Shown: one piece after another, positions 24,338 to 35,181 of the stretch | How the letters are laid out: the number at the start of each line of letters is the position of its first letter | How positions within the stretch are numbered: the stretch's first letter is position 1 | DNA from: Stropharia rugosoannulata | Taxonomy: Eukaryota > Basidiomycota > Agaricomycetes > Agaricales > Strophariaceae | Direction: 5' to 3' | Length of the DNA stretch: 64,000 nt | NCBI GenBank assembly: GCA_028532985.1 | Contig: JANCIK010000011.1 | Span: 992,001 to 1,056,000 of the forward strand | Translations under genes and position numbers: made by a program | Notes under the pieces: generated by a model | The model's input: the letters and a program-made list of their open reading frames with translations, nothing else | The model's database searches: none | What the model was told of the DNA's origin: nothing

Positions 24338-25747
24338 AGACGGCGATTGTTCATCAAGTTGATCAGAGAGATGTATCCTTTTAATAGCTGCCCAGAAATC
24401 CTGCTCACCAAAATAACATGCTCATGACAGAGAGAAATATCAAACATTCGTATCAACAACATTCGAATACATCATTTCCGTGAATGATGGACTTACTCAC
24501 CACGGACCCGACGCAAATTAATAGCGCGACACTAAATCGGAATTGTGTATCAGTGACATTGACAGGGACTGTTACTATTTACGGTTAATCTCAGTCAGCC
24601 TCAAGGAACTAGAATCGTTGCCATAAAGCCTGTGCAAGTTCCTTAACTAAACTTAACAGGGTGAAACCTGCCTGTATAGTACATAGTAGCAACTACTCAT
24701 TTAATGCAAGTTTTACCTGGACGTTTCAACGCCTCTGAGCGCCACAGTGGGAATCGACACTATCACAAAAATTTTGGCAACAATTTTTGCTTTAACTTAC
24801 TCAAGCTGTGTCCGTCAGGCAGATGATGAACTTTGAACACTGAAGTACTGAGGTCTGAGGGATGGGACTTAGCGAAATGACCCCACTGGCAGTCGTGGCG
24901 GCGAGCACGTGGATCGAAGGGTCATCGACGTGCGCGCCCAAACCTCTCGATCGACTGACTGTTTCTTCCTTTCTTCCTTTCTTCCCGTCTACATTCTGCC
25001 CGCCACGTTTCGGTCGCCGTCTTGGCTTGTAGCTGGATCTGATTCTCACACCATAACTAGATGGCCCTTCCCCGACTGCAGACTTTTAAGTGCATACACC
25101 TCTCCTCTTCAAGATATCTGCTGGCTTCTTGCTGGCTTCACGTCGTCTTCCCTCTAACTTAACCGTCAAAACGGCCCCATACAGATTTGTCAGGATTTTT
25201 CTTTGAAACACGTCAAGTTATTTTCGACTTGCCTATGATTCCCTTGTTCCTCAAAGTTTTGTTTCTGACTCACGCTGCATTTGCATAGACTTCGTGCTGT
25301 TCCCGCGGTGTTCATATAGAAAGTTGGGAGCTAGATGTCCAACACGCGATCTATCCATGCTCTCTAATTCTGAAATTCATTGCAGTTACCATTCCTGAGA
25401 ATGTTTTCCAAGTCGACACATGAACTACCTTTCACAACTATCAACCAGTATCAACCTTTGAAGGAAGCTTTAAATGGCCTTGCAGACCAAGTTCAAACAA
25501 GGTTCCTTTTGATCTAGACATGCAATTTGCATTTGCAGCATAATGCAAGCATAATGATACTTATAGTTTGATTATGCCGAGGCTGGACCTCATGACGGCA
25601 ATAGCCGGTTTCAAGCCGGTTGGCAAGAGAAATTCGAGTCTCGCGCCTTTCTTTCGTTCTTCCATCTCCTGTCCCTCATCCGCCCACGTTCTTGTCGAGG
25701 CCCCTCTTGTCCAAGTCCTTCTTTCGAAACCACACTCTTTATTGACA
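24338..25747. other. intergenic region upstream of the LysM gene
   Basis: No gene supported. GC-rich open frames at 24801-25157 lie on opposite strands of the same DNA and match no family. 25560-25747 is the leader of the LysM gene. Confidence 0.5.
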
Positions 25748-26610
25748 ATGTTCACTCAATTCTTTGTCGCCGCCGTACTCGCCGTCTCCGCACACAGTAA
25801 GCCGGGCCATCGATAACAGCGTTCATGTTGATTGATCATTGCTGGTGAATTTAGGTGTGTCTGCAGCTTCGTGTAGCAGAAGCTATGTCGTGCAGGCGGG
25901 CGATTACTGTGACAAGATCTCACAGGCTCAGAATGTCTCGACGTGAGTACTTTCAATATAGCGGTTTAGTATTTACGCGTTTGCGCGAAAATTTTACTCG
26001 AGCATTGGCCTGACGTTCGTGGTTCTGATGCGCATTATTTCCTCGTCAGATACCAGCTTGCCGTTGTCAACCATAACACTGTCGATGCTTCGTGTAGCAA
26101 TCTGATTCCAGGCCAGTCCCTTTGCTTGGCCGAGACCGAAGAAGAGGACTGCACGACTACGTATATCGTTCGCTCAGGAGACACCTGCGGCGATATTGCA
26201 TCGAGGGCTGGATTGAACACCACTATTCTTTACCTCAACAACCCCCAGATTGACGAGTCTTGTTCCAACATCTACACTAACGAGGTTCGTTGAACTCAGA
26301 AAGTTTAATGTTAAATTTCATACTAATTTTATCAAAGGTTCTCTGCATCTCCCCCACCGTTCGTGCACCAGCCATCCCAGCCGGCGGTGTCTCTGTCACC
26401 GCAGTCAGCACCACACTGTTCGTGGCCCCTACTTCCACCCATGTAGCGTCCACCACGCCCGCCGCTGCCCCTGCCAAGACCACTGCCGCTCCCGCCGCTG
26501 CGCCCTCTTCGAGTGACGAGGAATGCGATGGAGACGACGGAGACGACGACGAGGACTGTGACGAAGACGACGGTGATGACGAGGACCTCCCCTTCTGTGA
26601 CGAGCTCTAA
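25748..26610 (+). CDS. secreted protein with two LysM domains and a hyperacidic tail
   Basis: Exons: 25748-25796, 25855-25942, 26050-26284, 26338-26610; 214 residues, in frame. A short signal peptide (MFTQFFVAAVLAVSAHS) is followed by LysM 1 (about 26-72, YVVQAGDYCDKIS) and LysM 2 (about 83-128, YIVRSGDTCGDIA, ending NEVLCI). Both carry paired cysteines as in fungal LysM proteins. LysM domains bind chitin or other N-acetylglucosamine polymers; in fungi such proteins shield hyphal chitin or act in the cell wall. After an Ala/Thr/Pro-rich linker the C-terminus (about 183-214) is almost all Asp and Glu with three Cys (DGDDGDDDEDCDEDDGDDED). That tail is unusual and could bind metal or calcium; no GPI signal follows. 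Start chosen at the only ATG giving a signal peptide. Confidence 0.9.
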
Positions 26611-27477
26611 ATCGGCGATGTTACCCCGTACCCCCCCGCCAAGCCAACTTTGCCTATATCCTCGTTTCATAATGACCCGCTTATTATCTTGGAACCCCCC
26701 ATCCTACTCCCCGCCATCTTTCTTCTCTCTTTCTCTGTGATCACTGTTGGATTCATTAAATTGATGTCGAGTAGGTCAACCTGTTGATCCCTCAAGCCAC
26801 TCCTCTTTTGCTCAGAAACACATCATCCTTGCTGCTGCTCTCAGCGTCATCTCTCTGTACGGTGTTCCAGGCGACCCGCAAATACCTTTATTCTACTCTT
26901 GGCCCCGCTCCTTAGCATGCTCTGGACGGTCCTGGCGACCGACAATGTGGCGGCATAGTTTTCATTATAGATATGTATGTTGTAGCACGTTAATTGAACG
27001 GTCGCTGCTCGTATACAAGCACTCATCCGTTGGGCGGACAAAGCCAGCTAAACCCCTTGTTCCGAACAATCGAGGTATGTCAGTCTGATGTGTTGACGTG
27101 GGAGTCGTTGTTGGGAAGATAGTTGCTGTTGATATCTAAGGCGGATATAGGGTATAAGTAAGGGTACGTTGAGCAAAATTGACTTCAGCAGCGTGAAATT
27201 CTGATTACTCTGAAGCTATCGTTTTGCTGCGTGTCTGAAGTCTTAAGTCCTAAATCTTGTCTGCTTCACATGTATCTTACAGGTCAACGGGAGCCTTGTG
27301 AGTAGCTGAATGTAGCTAATTAAAGCTCATGTCAATGTTAAACGTTCAAAGTCGGGAATGAAGCGTTCTTGCGGCATGGCGCGGGCTTACTACCTGGTGA
27401 TTGACTCCCCTCCCCTGCGTCCAAGACCTTCCCCCCTCCGACGAAAGATTCTGGTGTGAAGAGCCCGCTGAAGACAT
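26611..27477. other. intergenic region
   Basis: 3' flank of the LysM gene, then AT-rich sequence without supported genes. Confidence 0.5.
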
Positions 27478-29303
27478 ATGGCTGATGCGCCAAAATTAGG
27501 CCCGCTAGTCATACAGTTTTCTCGAGCTTTCTTGACCATAGTCGGCCCGATATTTACTCTTACATTTCTTGCCGTCATTTGCAGTTCTGTCTCAGCCACC
27601 TCTGCACCATTCAACCACCTCTCCAAGCTACACGATTTGTATAGTAAGCAAATCAGCATCCCGCCACTAACCAACAACCAAATTCTCGCTGGATATAATG
27701 CTATATGCTCAACGGCTAGCTCTGCAGAAGGAAGTCCAACAATAACTCTTGACATAGCGAACATCACTGCCGCTTCAATAGCCGTACAGGTATGCGATGG
27801 GAGTTAGTTTCTCGTGGCATCTCTTACCATCCACCACCAGAAGCAGTTTCAAAACGTAGGTGCTCAATATCAATTGTCGTTGATCGACAGCCAGAAACTC
27901 GACGGATCTGTTGTATTCAGCCCTCAATGGTCGAGCTTCACGCAGGTTTGCAACGAACATGATTGGCGTAGTGCACACTGATTTACGAAATGTTAAGCAA
28001 TGGACCAATATACTGTGGCCTCGCGAGATACAGTGACCGACACAGCCGCTACTATCAAGGAGTTCATCAACGTCATAATGACAAATGTCGTCAACTTTGC
28101 TACTACCAACCAGTTGGCAACAGCTATTGAACTTCTACAGGCATTCGAAGGAGTGAGTGACGTTTTGTAAAGGTATCTGCGGGAGATAACGCCCGATAAC
28201 GTCTTTAGGAAGCGGAGATGCCCCAGACAAATGCACAAACTACGGCTGCTAACTTTGCAAACCTTGACCAAGATCTGATTAATTTCAGCACCATGAAGTT
28301 TGCGCAGTTTGTCGACGCTACTAATGCCAGCGACACGTCGGAGATAACGAACCTCAGCGGCCAGATCTCAACTCTGCAAGCCGATATTTCACAGTAAGCG
28401 TTGACTTCTCATGCTTATTATCCACCGCTTAAGGGTTATTTCAGACTCAATCAAGTGATGGTATCCCTTTCGGTAATTCTAGGAATTGCTCCTTTGTCTA
28501 TAGACGGCGTAGGGTTGGCATTCCCTGAATTCACATCTTTGCTTGTCGTAAGTTCCACATACGATCATCAATCAGGTATAGTATCCTATGGCGTCGAATG
28601 GCGTTTTGTAAAGCTGCTGCGTTCTTGGCAGTTTCTGTCCCAGACAGTGTTGCGCTTGGAGTAGTAGTGACCGAAATCTTAGGTATGACGCTGATTTAAA
28701 AGCACGATTCTGCCTTTTCACCTTAATCATAGATGATCGCTCCAAAATCAATTCTTTGTAAAAGGAAATCTCATCTCTCGAGTCTCAGCTACAAAAGATT
28801 TCATTTCTTTAGCAGAGTCAACAATTACACTTATTCAAAATTCTACTATACCCAACATGGGAGCTCAGTGGGTTCACTAATATTTGGCAGGCTGTAACTA
28901 TGGATTGTTAAACATCCATCGAATACTTGAACAGCACCATCAACGAAGATCCTGTCACGCGCAAGTAAGAAAACTCTGAATGCAACTGAATTGACGATAT
29001 CTAAACTCGTTGTATAGCCTCTTATTTTCTGGTCCACGCTTGAGCAAGTTTCATGTATCTACGAGCAAATGATTCCTGCTTTGCAGGAGGTAAGGTTTTT
29101 TTGATAATTTTTTTTAACCGCTCTGAACTGTATGATCTCTTTCAAAGTATGCAACTGGTATCCAAACATCAGGTATTCCTCCACCATCCGAGTCCGAAGT
29201 TGCTGGATTTACGCCGCTGAATGCATCTGATCGTGACAATTTCCATGCCAAGGTCCAGTCGACGGTTCAAAAGGCTCAGAAGTCCGTAGTATTCTTGGAG
29301 TAA
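27478..29303 (+). pseudogene. decayed gene for a helical membrane-associated protein
   Basis: A single degenerate gene can be followed along the plus strand. Exon 1 (27478-27789, 104 codons) begins with a hydrophobic segment (FLTIVGPIFTLTFLAVICSS). Helical, polar segments follow (27841-27945, about 28000-28150, 28209-28396), then a strongly hydrophobic hairpin (MVSLSVILGIAPLS near 28457, AFLAVSVPDSVALG near 28620), then further helical segments ending at a TAA at 29301-29303. This long-helix, hydrophobic-hairpin, long-helix order recalls alpha-helical pore-forming proteins and is only a tentative likeness. Breaks: the exon 2/3 junction does not keep frame, and the part after 28730 contains several in-frame stops (near 28812, 28908 and 28966, the last possibly intronic). 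I regard it as non-functional in this copy. Confidence 0.5.
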
Positions 29304-29789
29304 TTTTTATTGTACTTTACTTGGGCTTCCTATATACAAGTTTCTATAGCGTGCCGAGTCGGTTTGTTTTTACAGAACTTTCAATAGATTGTTGGATCAA
29401 CTACATCATCATGGCTAGCTTAATAGTATTTCTTAATGTGGTAACTACTAAACTTCTTAATCCCTCCAAAATCCCTCCAAAATCAGCAACAAGTGAGTTT
29501 AGATATGATCTTGTGTAGCTTAAGTTTACGACTACTAACTCGCAAGCAACTCACAAGTTGACAGTAACTGGTCTAAGAATAAGTACTAGACTGGCGGTTA
29601 CGTAAGGTTAAGCCAAAATATGTCATCTAAGTCTTACTCAACCGGCAGCTTCATCTCCGTTGCATCCCCGTTCAGTGCATTCTTGAAACTTGTCAAGAGC
29701 AACCCAATGCAACTATCTTCTGTCGTGCACACTCCCCTGTATGCTACTTAATTCTCTGACCATCATCAACGTTAACGCGCTAGTGACCC
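29304..29789. other. intergenic region
   Basis: AT-rich leader before the APH-fold gene; includes a short duplicated ATCCCTCCAAA (29459-29481). No gene supported. Confidence 0.5.
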
Positions 29790-31259
29790 ATGAAACATCG
29801 ACTTCTTCACAAAGCACAGGTGTTTCCTCAAAATTGGAGTCATGACATTCCATTAGATTTATCCATAACGGAGAGAATCATTGGGGACGACTACGACATA
29901 GAGGACTTCAACAACGCTATCGAATCTTTGAACACTGTTGACATCAGGGCACTTTTCTATGGATGTATGCACGCTGTTGGGTCTCACTCAATTCCACGAA
30001 TCGCATACCAGCGCGGCGGAAGTCTTCATGCAGTCTTTATGCTACAGTTCCCAGACGGGCTGAAGATCGCTGCGAAAATTCCATGGAGTCACCGTATGCC
30101 AAACTACCGGTACATCCTATCCACAGCTGCCACCATGACCATGGTACGGTGCTACGCCAAGATTCCCGCACCCGAAGTGTACGCCTGGAATGACGACGAA
30201 CACAACCCAGTTGGAGCACCATATATGCTACTCGAATGGATTGAAGGTCCAGAGCCATGGCAGAAGTGGTATGCTTTGGAACAAGACGAACGCGTGGGAT
30301 TACTGGAAGAGTTGGCAATGTATCATGCCCGCTTCGCGAAGAAACTGCCTTTCCAGGGCATCGGGAACATATATTTCTCTGACTCTCTAACCGAAGTGGA
30401 ACCAGACTTTTCCTCTGCCTCAAGCTACTGCTTGGGTCCGCTCACTCACGGGCCTATTAGTATGGTACACAGGGAAAACATCGACCTTATCGCTGAACCT
30501 TCGCTTCGGGGTCTTTGGTACAAGCTCTGGAAACGGGAAATGGACATGATACTGGGTACCTACGGTCAGGACAGGACAACAATTATAGCGAGAGAAGATC
30601 ACCCTAGCGGGATGTTTGACCAACCGTACACCCTGGGGCAGTTTCTCGACCTATCCGCCGCCCTTCTCGCACTCATTAATGGCTGCATATTAGACCCAGG
30701 GTCGAATGACGAATACATCAGCTCGAGTTTTGTTAACACAGACTATGCATTCAGGAACATCAAGCTGAATCCGGATAGTCTGAAGATTCAGGCTTTCATT
30801 GATTGGGACGACACGTATGTTCTCCCATTCTTGTTGTGCAGTAGATATCCGGAAGATATTTGCTGTACGGACGGTGCGGACGACAGTTGGTATGTCATGA
30901 CGGGTGGGTTTGCCTTTTTGCCGCCCGACGAGGCTGTGGCTGAGTGTCCAGTGCGAAACACCACTTACACAAACCAAGATGATGATGATACTAGCGATGT
31001 CAACGGGGAGGATTATTCAGAATGTGATCATTGTTCGCGATTGACCGCCACAAATCTTCGTCGCCAATACGAGACTCTCATTTCCAAATATGATACTCGC
31101 TTCAAGCAACAGAATTTCTGGAAAATGCGGGAAGAACCTCTGAAAATACAGCATATCGTTCTTAAAGGGTGGACTGAATGGGTTTGTAGGGAAGAATGGG
31201 TCGTACGGCGTGCGAAAGAGCTCGATCCGCACCTTGTCCAGTGTCAGGACTGTTCATGA
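29790..31259 (+). CDS. APH-fold (aminoglycoside phosphotransferase-like) protein, intronless
   Basis: One uninterrupted frame of 489 codons. The kinase-like fold is visible: Gly-rich strand IAYQRGGSLHAVFMLQFPDG (71-90), Lys96 in LKIAAKIPW, hinge YMLLEWIEGPEPW (145-157), catalytic-loop equivalent VNTDYAFRN (315-323) and the metal-binding FIDWDDT (336-342). The usual HxDxxxxN of this family is here N-T-D: the His is replaced by Asn316, while Asp318 and Asn323 remain. Such proteins are numerous in basidiomycetes, mostly without known substrate. Absence of introns in an intron-rich neighbourhood is notable and common for this expanded family. A Cys-rich patch (ECDHCSR, about 411) near the C-terminus is unusual. 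Weak or altered kinase activity is inferred. Confidence 0.85.
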   Translation: MKHRLLHKAQVFPQNWSHDIPLDLSITERIIGDDYDIEDFNNAIESLNTVDIRALFYGCMHAVGSHSIPRIAYQRGGSLHAVFMLQFPDGLKIAAKIPWSHRMPNYRYILSTAATMTMVRCYAKIPAPEVYAWNDDEHNPVGAPYMLLEWIEGPEPWQKWYALEQDERVGLLEELAMYHARFAKKLPFQGIGNIYFSDSLTEVEPDFSSASSYCLGPLTHGPISMVHRENIDLIAEPSLRGLWYKLWKREMDMILGTYGQDRTTIIAREDHPSGMFDQPYTLGQFLDLSAALLALINGCILDPGSNDEYISSSFVNTDYAFRNIKLNPDSLKIQAFIDWDDTYVLPFLLCSRYPEDICCTDGADDSWYVMTGGFAFLPPDEAVAECPVRNTTYTNQDDDDTSDVNGEDYSECDHCSRLTATNLRRQYETLISKYDTRFKQQNFWKMREEPLKIQHIVLKGWTEWVCREEWVVRRAKELDPHLVQCQDCS

Positions 31260-31687
31260 ATTCAGAAAATAATATACATAATATGCCCTCTTCTCGGACC
31301 TAAGTATGAGTTCCCGGAGTCCGGAGGAAATAAGTACCGCATCAAGTAGTCAGGCCTAGGTAATGGTGAATAAGAAACAATCCGGAATTTTATTACTTCA
31401 TCCAACGCGAAGGCGCTCCTTATCCAGCCTCGTATCCTTTCGATTAGTTAAGGGGGTCGAAGAAGGACCTGGAGAAGAGCAACTGTAATAATTATAGAAT
31501 GGTTTAACTGTTAGGGTTAGATACATCCGAGTGCCGCAGGAGTAGGGTATAATAGATGTATATCTGATCTGAAAAGAAAATTAAACAATATCACCACGAA
31601 CAAAGGAAGGATGCAGCTTACCGAAAAGTTTGCGAAAAGTCCAAGTAATAATTTCTGACAACAACGAAATCCCAGCCAATCGCAAAG
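31260..31687. other. intergenic region
   Basis: Between convergent 3' ends. No gene; a chance GTTAGGGTTAGA at about 31512 is not a telomere array. Confidence 0.5.
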
Positions 31688-32994
31688 TTATCTGCCCTGA
31701 CTCTCCGCATAGTCGCGTTTGCTCTGAACGACCCTGTTCACTTCAATCTCCACAACCGGTGGTATACAGCTTGCCGAGTCTGCCTCGAAAAGACCAAGAA
31801 CATCACATTGGGTGCTTTGTATAGTGTCGCTTGGTACATTGAAGGACTTCGTCGGCTCGTTGGACTCTAGCGGGCTCGAGTGAGTAACACCCATCCTAGG
31901 CATCTCAAGCTTGATAGGGGCAGAAAATGCTTCTGACATTCGACGCTCCTTTTCGACCCTCTTGTTGGCTCGTAAGACGCGGCCAAGTGTAATGTTTGCA
32001 CACACAAGATAAACAACGACCGGAATAAGGCGAAAGGAGCCGCTTGACCGCCTGGCTACGAAGAACCATACGGTCATACCCAAACTCAGGATCGTTGTCA
32101 GGCTATGAATAGAAGAAATATTAGGAAAATCTAAAAATAACATTTGTCAAAACAACTGATGTCAAACGTACATATAGAAGATGTAATGCTCCATTGTTGG
32201 TGGTCTGGTCAGGGTAAGCATAGAGCTCTTGCGATGATTGTACCGCTCCTGAGATGAAAGGTTCTCCCGGTCGTTCAGTGTAGGCAGACGAGCTGCAATC
32301 GTAAGAATGATAAGCATTACGGCGTGATATGCGCATAACAAAATAAACGCCGCTCCAGTGTAGTCCTTTACAGATTCCTGACATGCACGAGACTGCGACA
32401 GCTGAGGTGGATTGGCTCCAGAGACGCCGAACGGGAATATAATGTTTCCGCCCACGACGAGAGTGCAGCACGAAAGTGCCGTGATTACTACCCATCGCTG
32501 CTTGTCCATCAGAAGCGCCATGTGGAGTGTGGACAGGAAGAGTGTGGCAAATAGAGAGACGACATAAAATGCGGCCAATGTATGATCCAGTATGGAGCAT
32601 ATATTGCTGGGTGTAGCTGTAGTTAGTTAATCGATCAGTCCTGCTCATATACAAAGAAAAAATGGCGCACTAATATATATCACCTTGGTCAATGCGTAAA
32701 GGAAGGTCATAGTCCTGGATGGATTCTATTTGTCAGGTAAAATGGATAGCATTGGTAGATCACTTCTTACCTGGAAAGGAGGTATAAAAACGTTTTGATA
32801 CAGAAATCAGACACGAGTAGCTCATAGTCGCATTTAATGTGGCTCGCCACGTCCCATATCAGAACCTAGCTAGCGTTTCAGTCTTGCAACTTAAACGAGT
32901 GAGGCTGCATACGTACGCTGAGTGCTCCAACATGAAAATAAATAACCAACGCCGAAGAGGTAATTAGCATGCTTTCCTGGAGGATGGTGTCCAT
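31688..32994 (-). CDS. multi-spanning membrane protein, DUF6533-like
   Basis: Minus-strand exons: 32917-32994, 32771-32865, 32653-32714, 32172-32616, 31688-32102; 364 residues, in frame. The N-terminus (SALVIYFHVGALSVLIWDV, then FLYLLSRTMTFLYALTK) follows the pattern of the DUF6533 region found at the start of many basidiomycete seven-helix proteins: helix, YD-type loop, IW, then a segment ending in an Arg and a hydrophobic helix. Further helices lie in exon 4 (SLFATLFLSTLHMALL, VVITALSCCTLVVGG, ILLCAYHAVMLIILTI) and at the start of exon 5, followed by a long soluble tail of about 100 residues. The third intron (32617-32652) is only 36 nt; it is needed to keep frame and is the weakest point. 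Function unknown. Confidence 0.68.
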
Positions 32995-34339
32995 TTTTAT
33001 CGGAGAAGACGTCAAGGAGGGAAAGAACTGAGGTCCGTGAGGAATGGACTAGATAGGCCCTGGAGTGTGGTTACTCCTCTTGAAATATTCAGCGTTCACA
33101 AGAACATTGGCCACGCGGCCAGTGTCAAAGAGGAGGTAGGGACTCGCTCTGGCGGAGACTATGCCAGTCGGGACAGGGAGGGAAGCAACAAGACAGCCGG
33201 CCACTCCAAGCTTATGAATCGGGAACATTAACCGTCTTTGGTATTCCTCGTAAATCACAGATCAGAAGGAAGAATGATTTGATGGTATCCTTCGGTAAGA
33301 TATGAATGTAGTGTGAGTCGGCGCCTATGAAGTACGAATTTATCATTTCCCAAGGGGCACGGATCCAATGCGATGCTAGAGGATTATGACGAAGCGTTAT
33401 ACCGACGTGCCATGTCTCATTATTGACTGACACAGGCATTTACAACAAAGAGCTTTGAGGATATGTGAACCTGATTGCATCCTGAAGAACGTGACAACAT
33501 TCTCTAGGAACGACGACGCATTGTCGATGGGAAGCAAGTAGGAAGGAGTGCACATGTACTCTATAGGTGACATCTTAGCGGTAAAACATGCGCAACTGAA
33601 TTATTGATGGAAACGCACCGTAGACCGACAAAAGGATTTGACCGGACTGACAAACTACTATAAGGGTGTTCTATAGCATAGTACATCTGCCATAACCAAA
33701 ATTGAACCTGTTTCAACCGCCGTTTTAAGTCTGATAAGACACAGCTTAGAATGACTAGAGAAATGTAGGGGGCTATCCTTGATGACAGATGTCAGCATCT
33801 TAGTAGATCGAATAAGACATCGAGACATGCGTATAACCAGTGATCACAGTGGCTCCAATTGAATTCTCTCGATGTTTGTCAGATGATGTTTACCCGGGGT
33901 AACCCAAGTGAACGAAACCTGAAATGAAGACGCTAAAAGTATTATTATAAGATTGTGGCAGAACGTTGGAAGACGAACAGAAAACCGGGTCGCCCGTTAC
34001 ATGATACTTAGTGCAACTAAACTTTCCCCCGATTACCATACTTACATTTAGCTCGTTTGAGAGCAGAAGGCAGAAATTCGTATGAAATCATTGTTAAATC
34101 GGAGAACAACATACTTTGGCTCTATAAACTGAGCAGCTAGAGGCAACTAGGTGACAATGAAGCTAGACCTAAATAAGTGTACCTATACTTAGAGTGAGTG
34201 GATCAAATCTATTTCGAAGAGGGGTACTTCATGAGGACCATCTGGGAAAATCTGCGCATATCGGCTCTGTTCAGATGTAAGTATGAAAAATAGCAGGTTC
34301 GTCAGTAGCAAATGTTTCAGTATTACATAGCGATACATA
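32995..34339. other. gene-free stretch
   Basis: AT-rich, almost no open frame beyond 60 codons after 33440. Nothing recognised. Confidence 0.55.
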
Positions 34340-34815
34340 CACATCCATAAGTATATGCTTCAAGGTTTCATTCGGTGGTACATTGATTAAGGTTTGCTGA
34401 CGCGTTACACCCTATATATCTGTATAAACCAACTGGATAAGAGCGCGTCAGCCAACTTCCCACTTGGTCCTGTACATCACGACCTGATTGAGTCGAGTAT
34501 TTTGATAGATGCTGATTGACCATGTCTACTACGTTGACTAGTCAACAAAGGCACGGAAGGCCCCTAGAAGTGTGGCGTAGAGACCAATCTTCCTATGCAG
34601 AGTGTTAGCATTAAGGGCTCTAGGAAACACGATGATGGGACGACGGCGGAACCGTTTGGATGGATTCGAGCGGTCGGTGCCTCAAGTAAAATCACTGACT
34701 ACACGTCGAAGCTGTGCCCTGTTCAGCCTTACATGCGCATATATGCACACCAGACTGCTCACCAGAAGGATGTATTGGCTGGGAAGGCTAGGAGAAGAAA
34801 AAAAAGTGCCCACCT
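34340..34815 (-). pseudogene. diverged duplicate of the YIF1 3' end and its flank
   Basis: 34570-34815 resembles the last two exons of the neighbouring YIF1 gene (35190-35435). Matching blocks include GCATTAAGGGCTCTAG against GCATCAAGGCCTCTAG, GACGACGGCGGAACC against GACGACGACGAGCTG, GAAGCTGTGCCCTG against GAAGCTGTACCATG, and GCTCACCAGAAGGATGT against GCTCACCAGAAAGAATG. Further out, 34380-34550 resembles 35040-35165 (for example TATCTGTATAAAC in both). The copy has no usable frame. It is a tandem, diverged remnant of the tail of the gene plus downstream DNA, about 650 bases away in the same orientation. Confidence 0.7.
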
Positions 34816-35181
34816 AAAGTCCTCTGTTCGGTGAACTAACCTTTGACTCGGTCGAAAATAGCAAACACCCACTGTACCTAGCTAGGTGTAGTAAAATATG
34901 AGATCGATGGATTAGTTAGTGGTTAAATTGAACTTTCGAGTATGCATGCATACCTATTGACTGAACAACATAGATTGGCACATGAGCAATAACTCTGACC
35001 TATCAAAGGCAGGATTTGGAGAGACACGTGTTTTAGGCGATGGTACTTTGATGAAGGCTTGTAATTCCGTTACGCCAGGTTATACCGTTTATCTGTATAA
35101 ACAGGTAAACGCTAATTTTGATGACCATTGTATTGACTACTCAAACAGGCATGGAAGATCCTACAAGTTCAAGGTAGATAG
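34816..35181. other. downstream flank of YIF1
   Basis: Contains a plus-strand open frame (34982-35185, 67 codons) of unknown meaning; part of it (35040-35165) has a diverged counterpart at 34380-34550, so it was copied together with the YIF1 tail. Not called as a gene. Confidence 0.45.
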
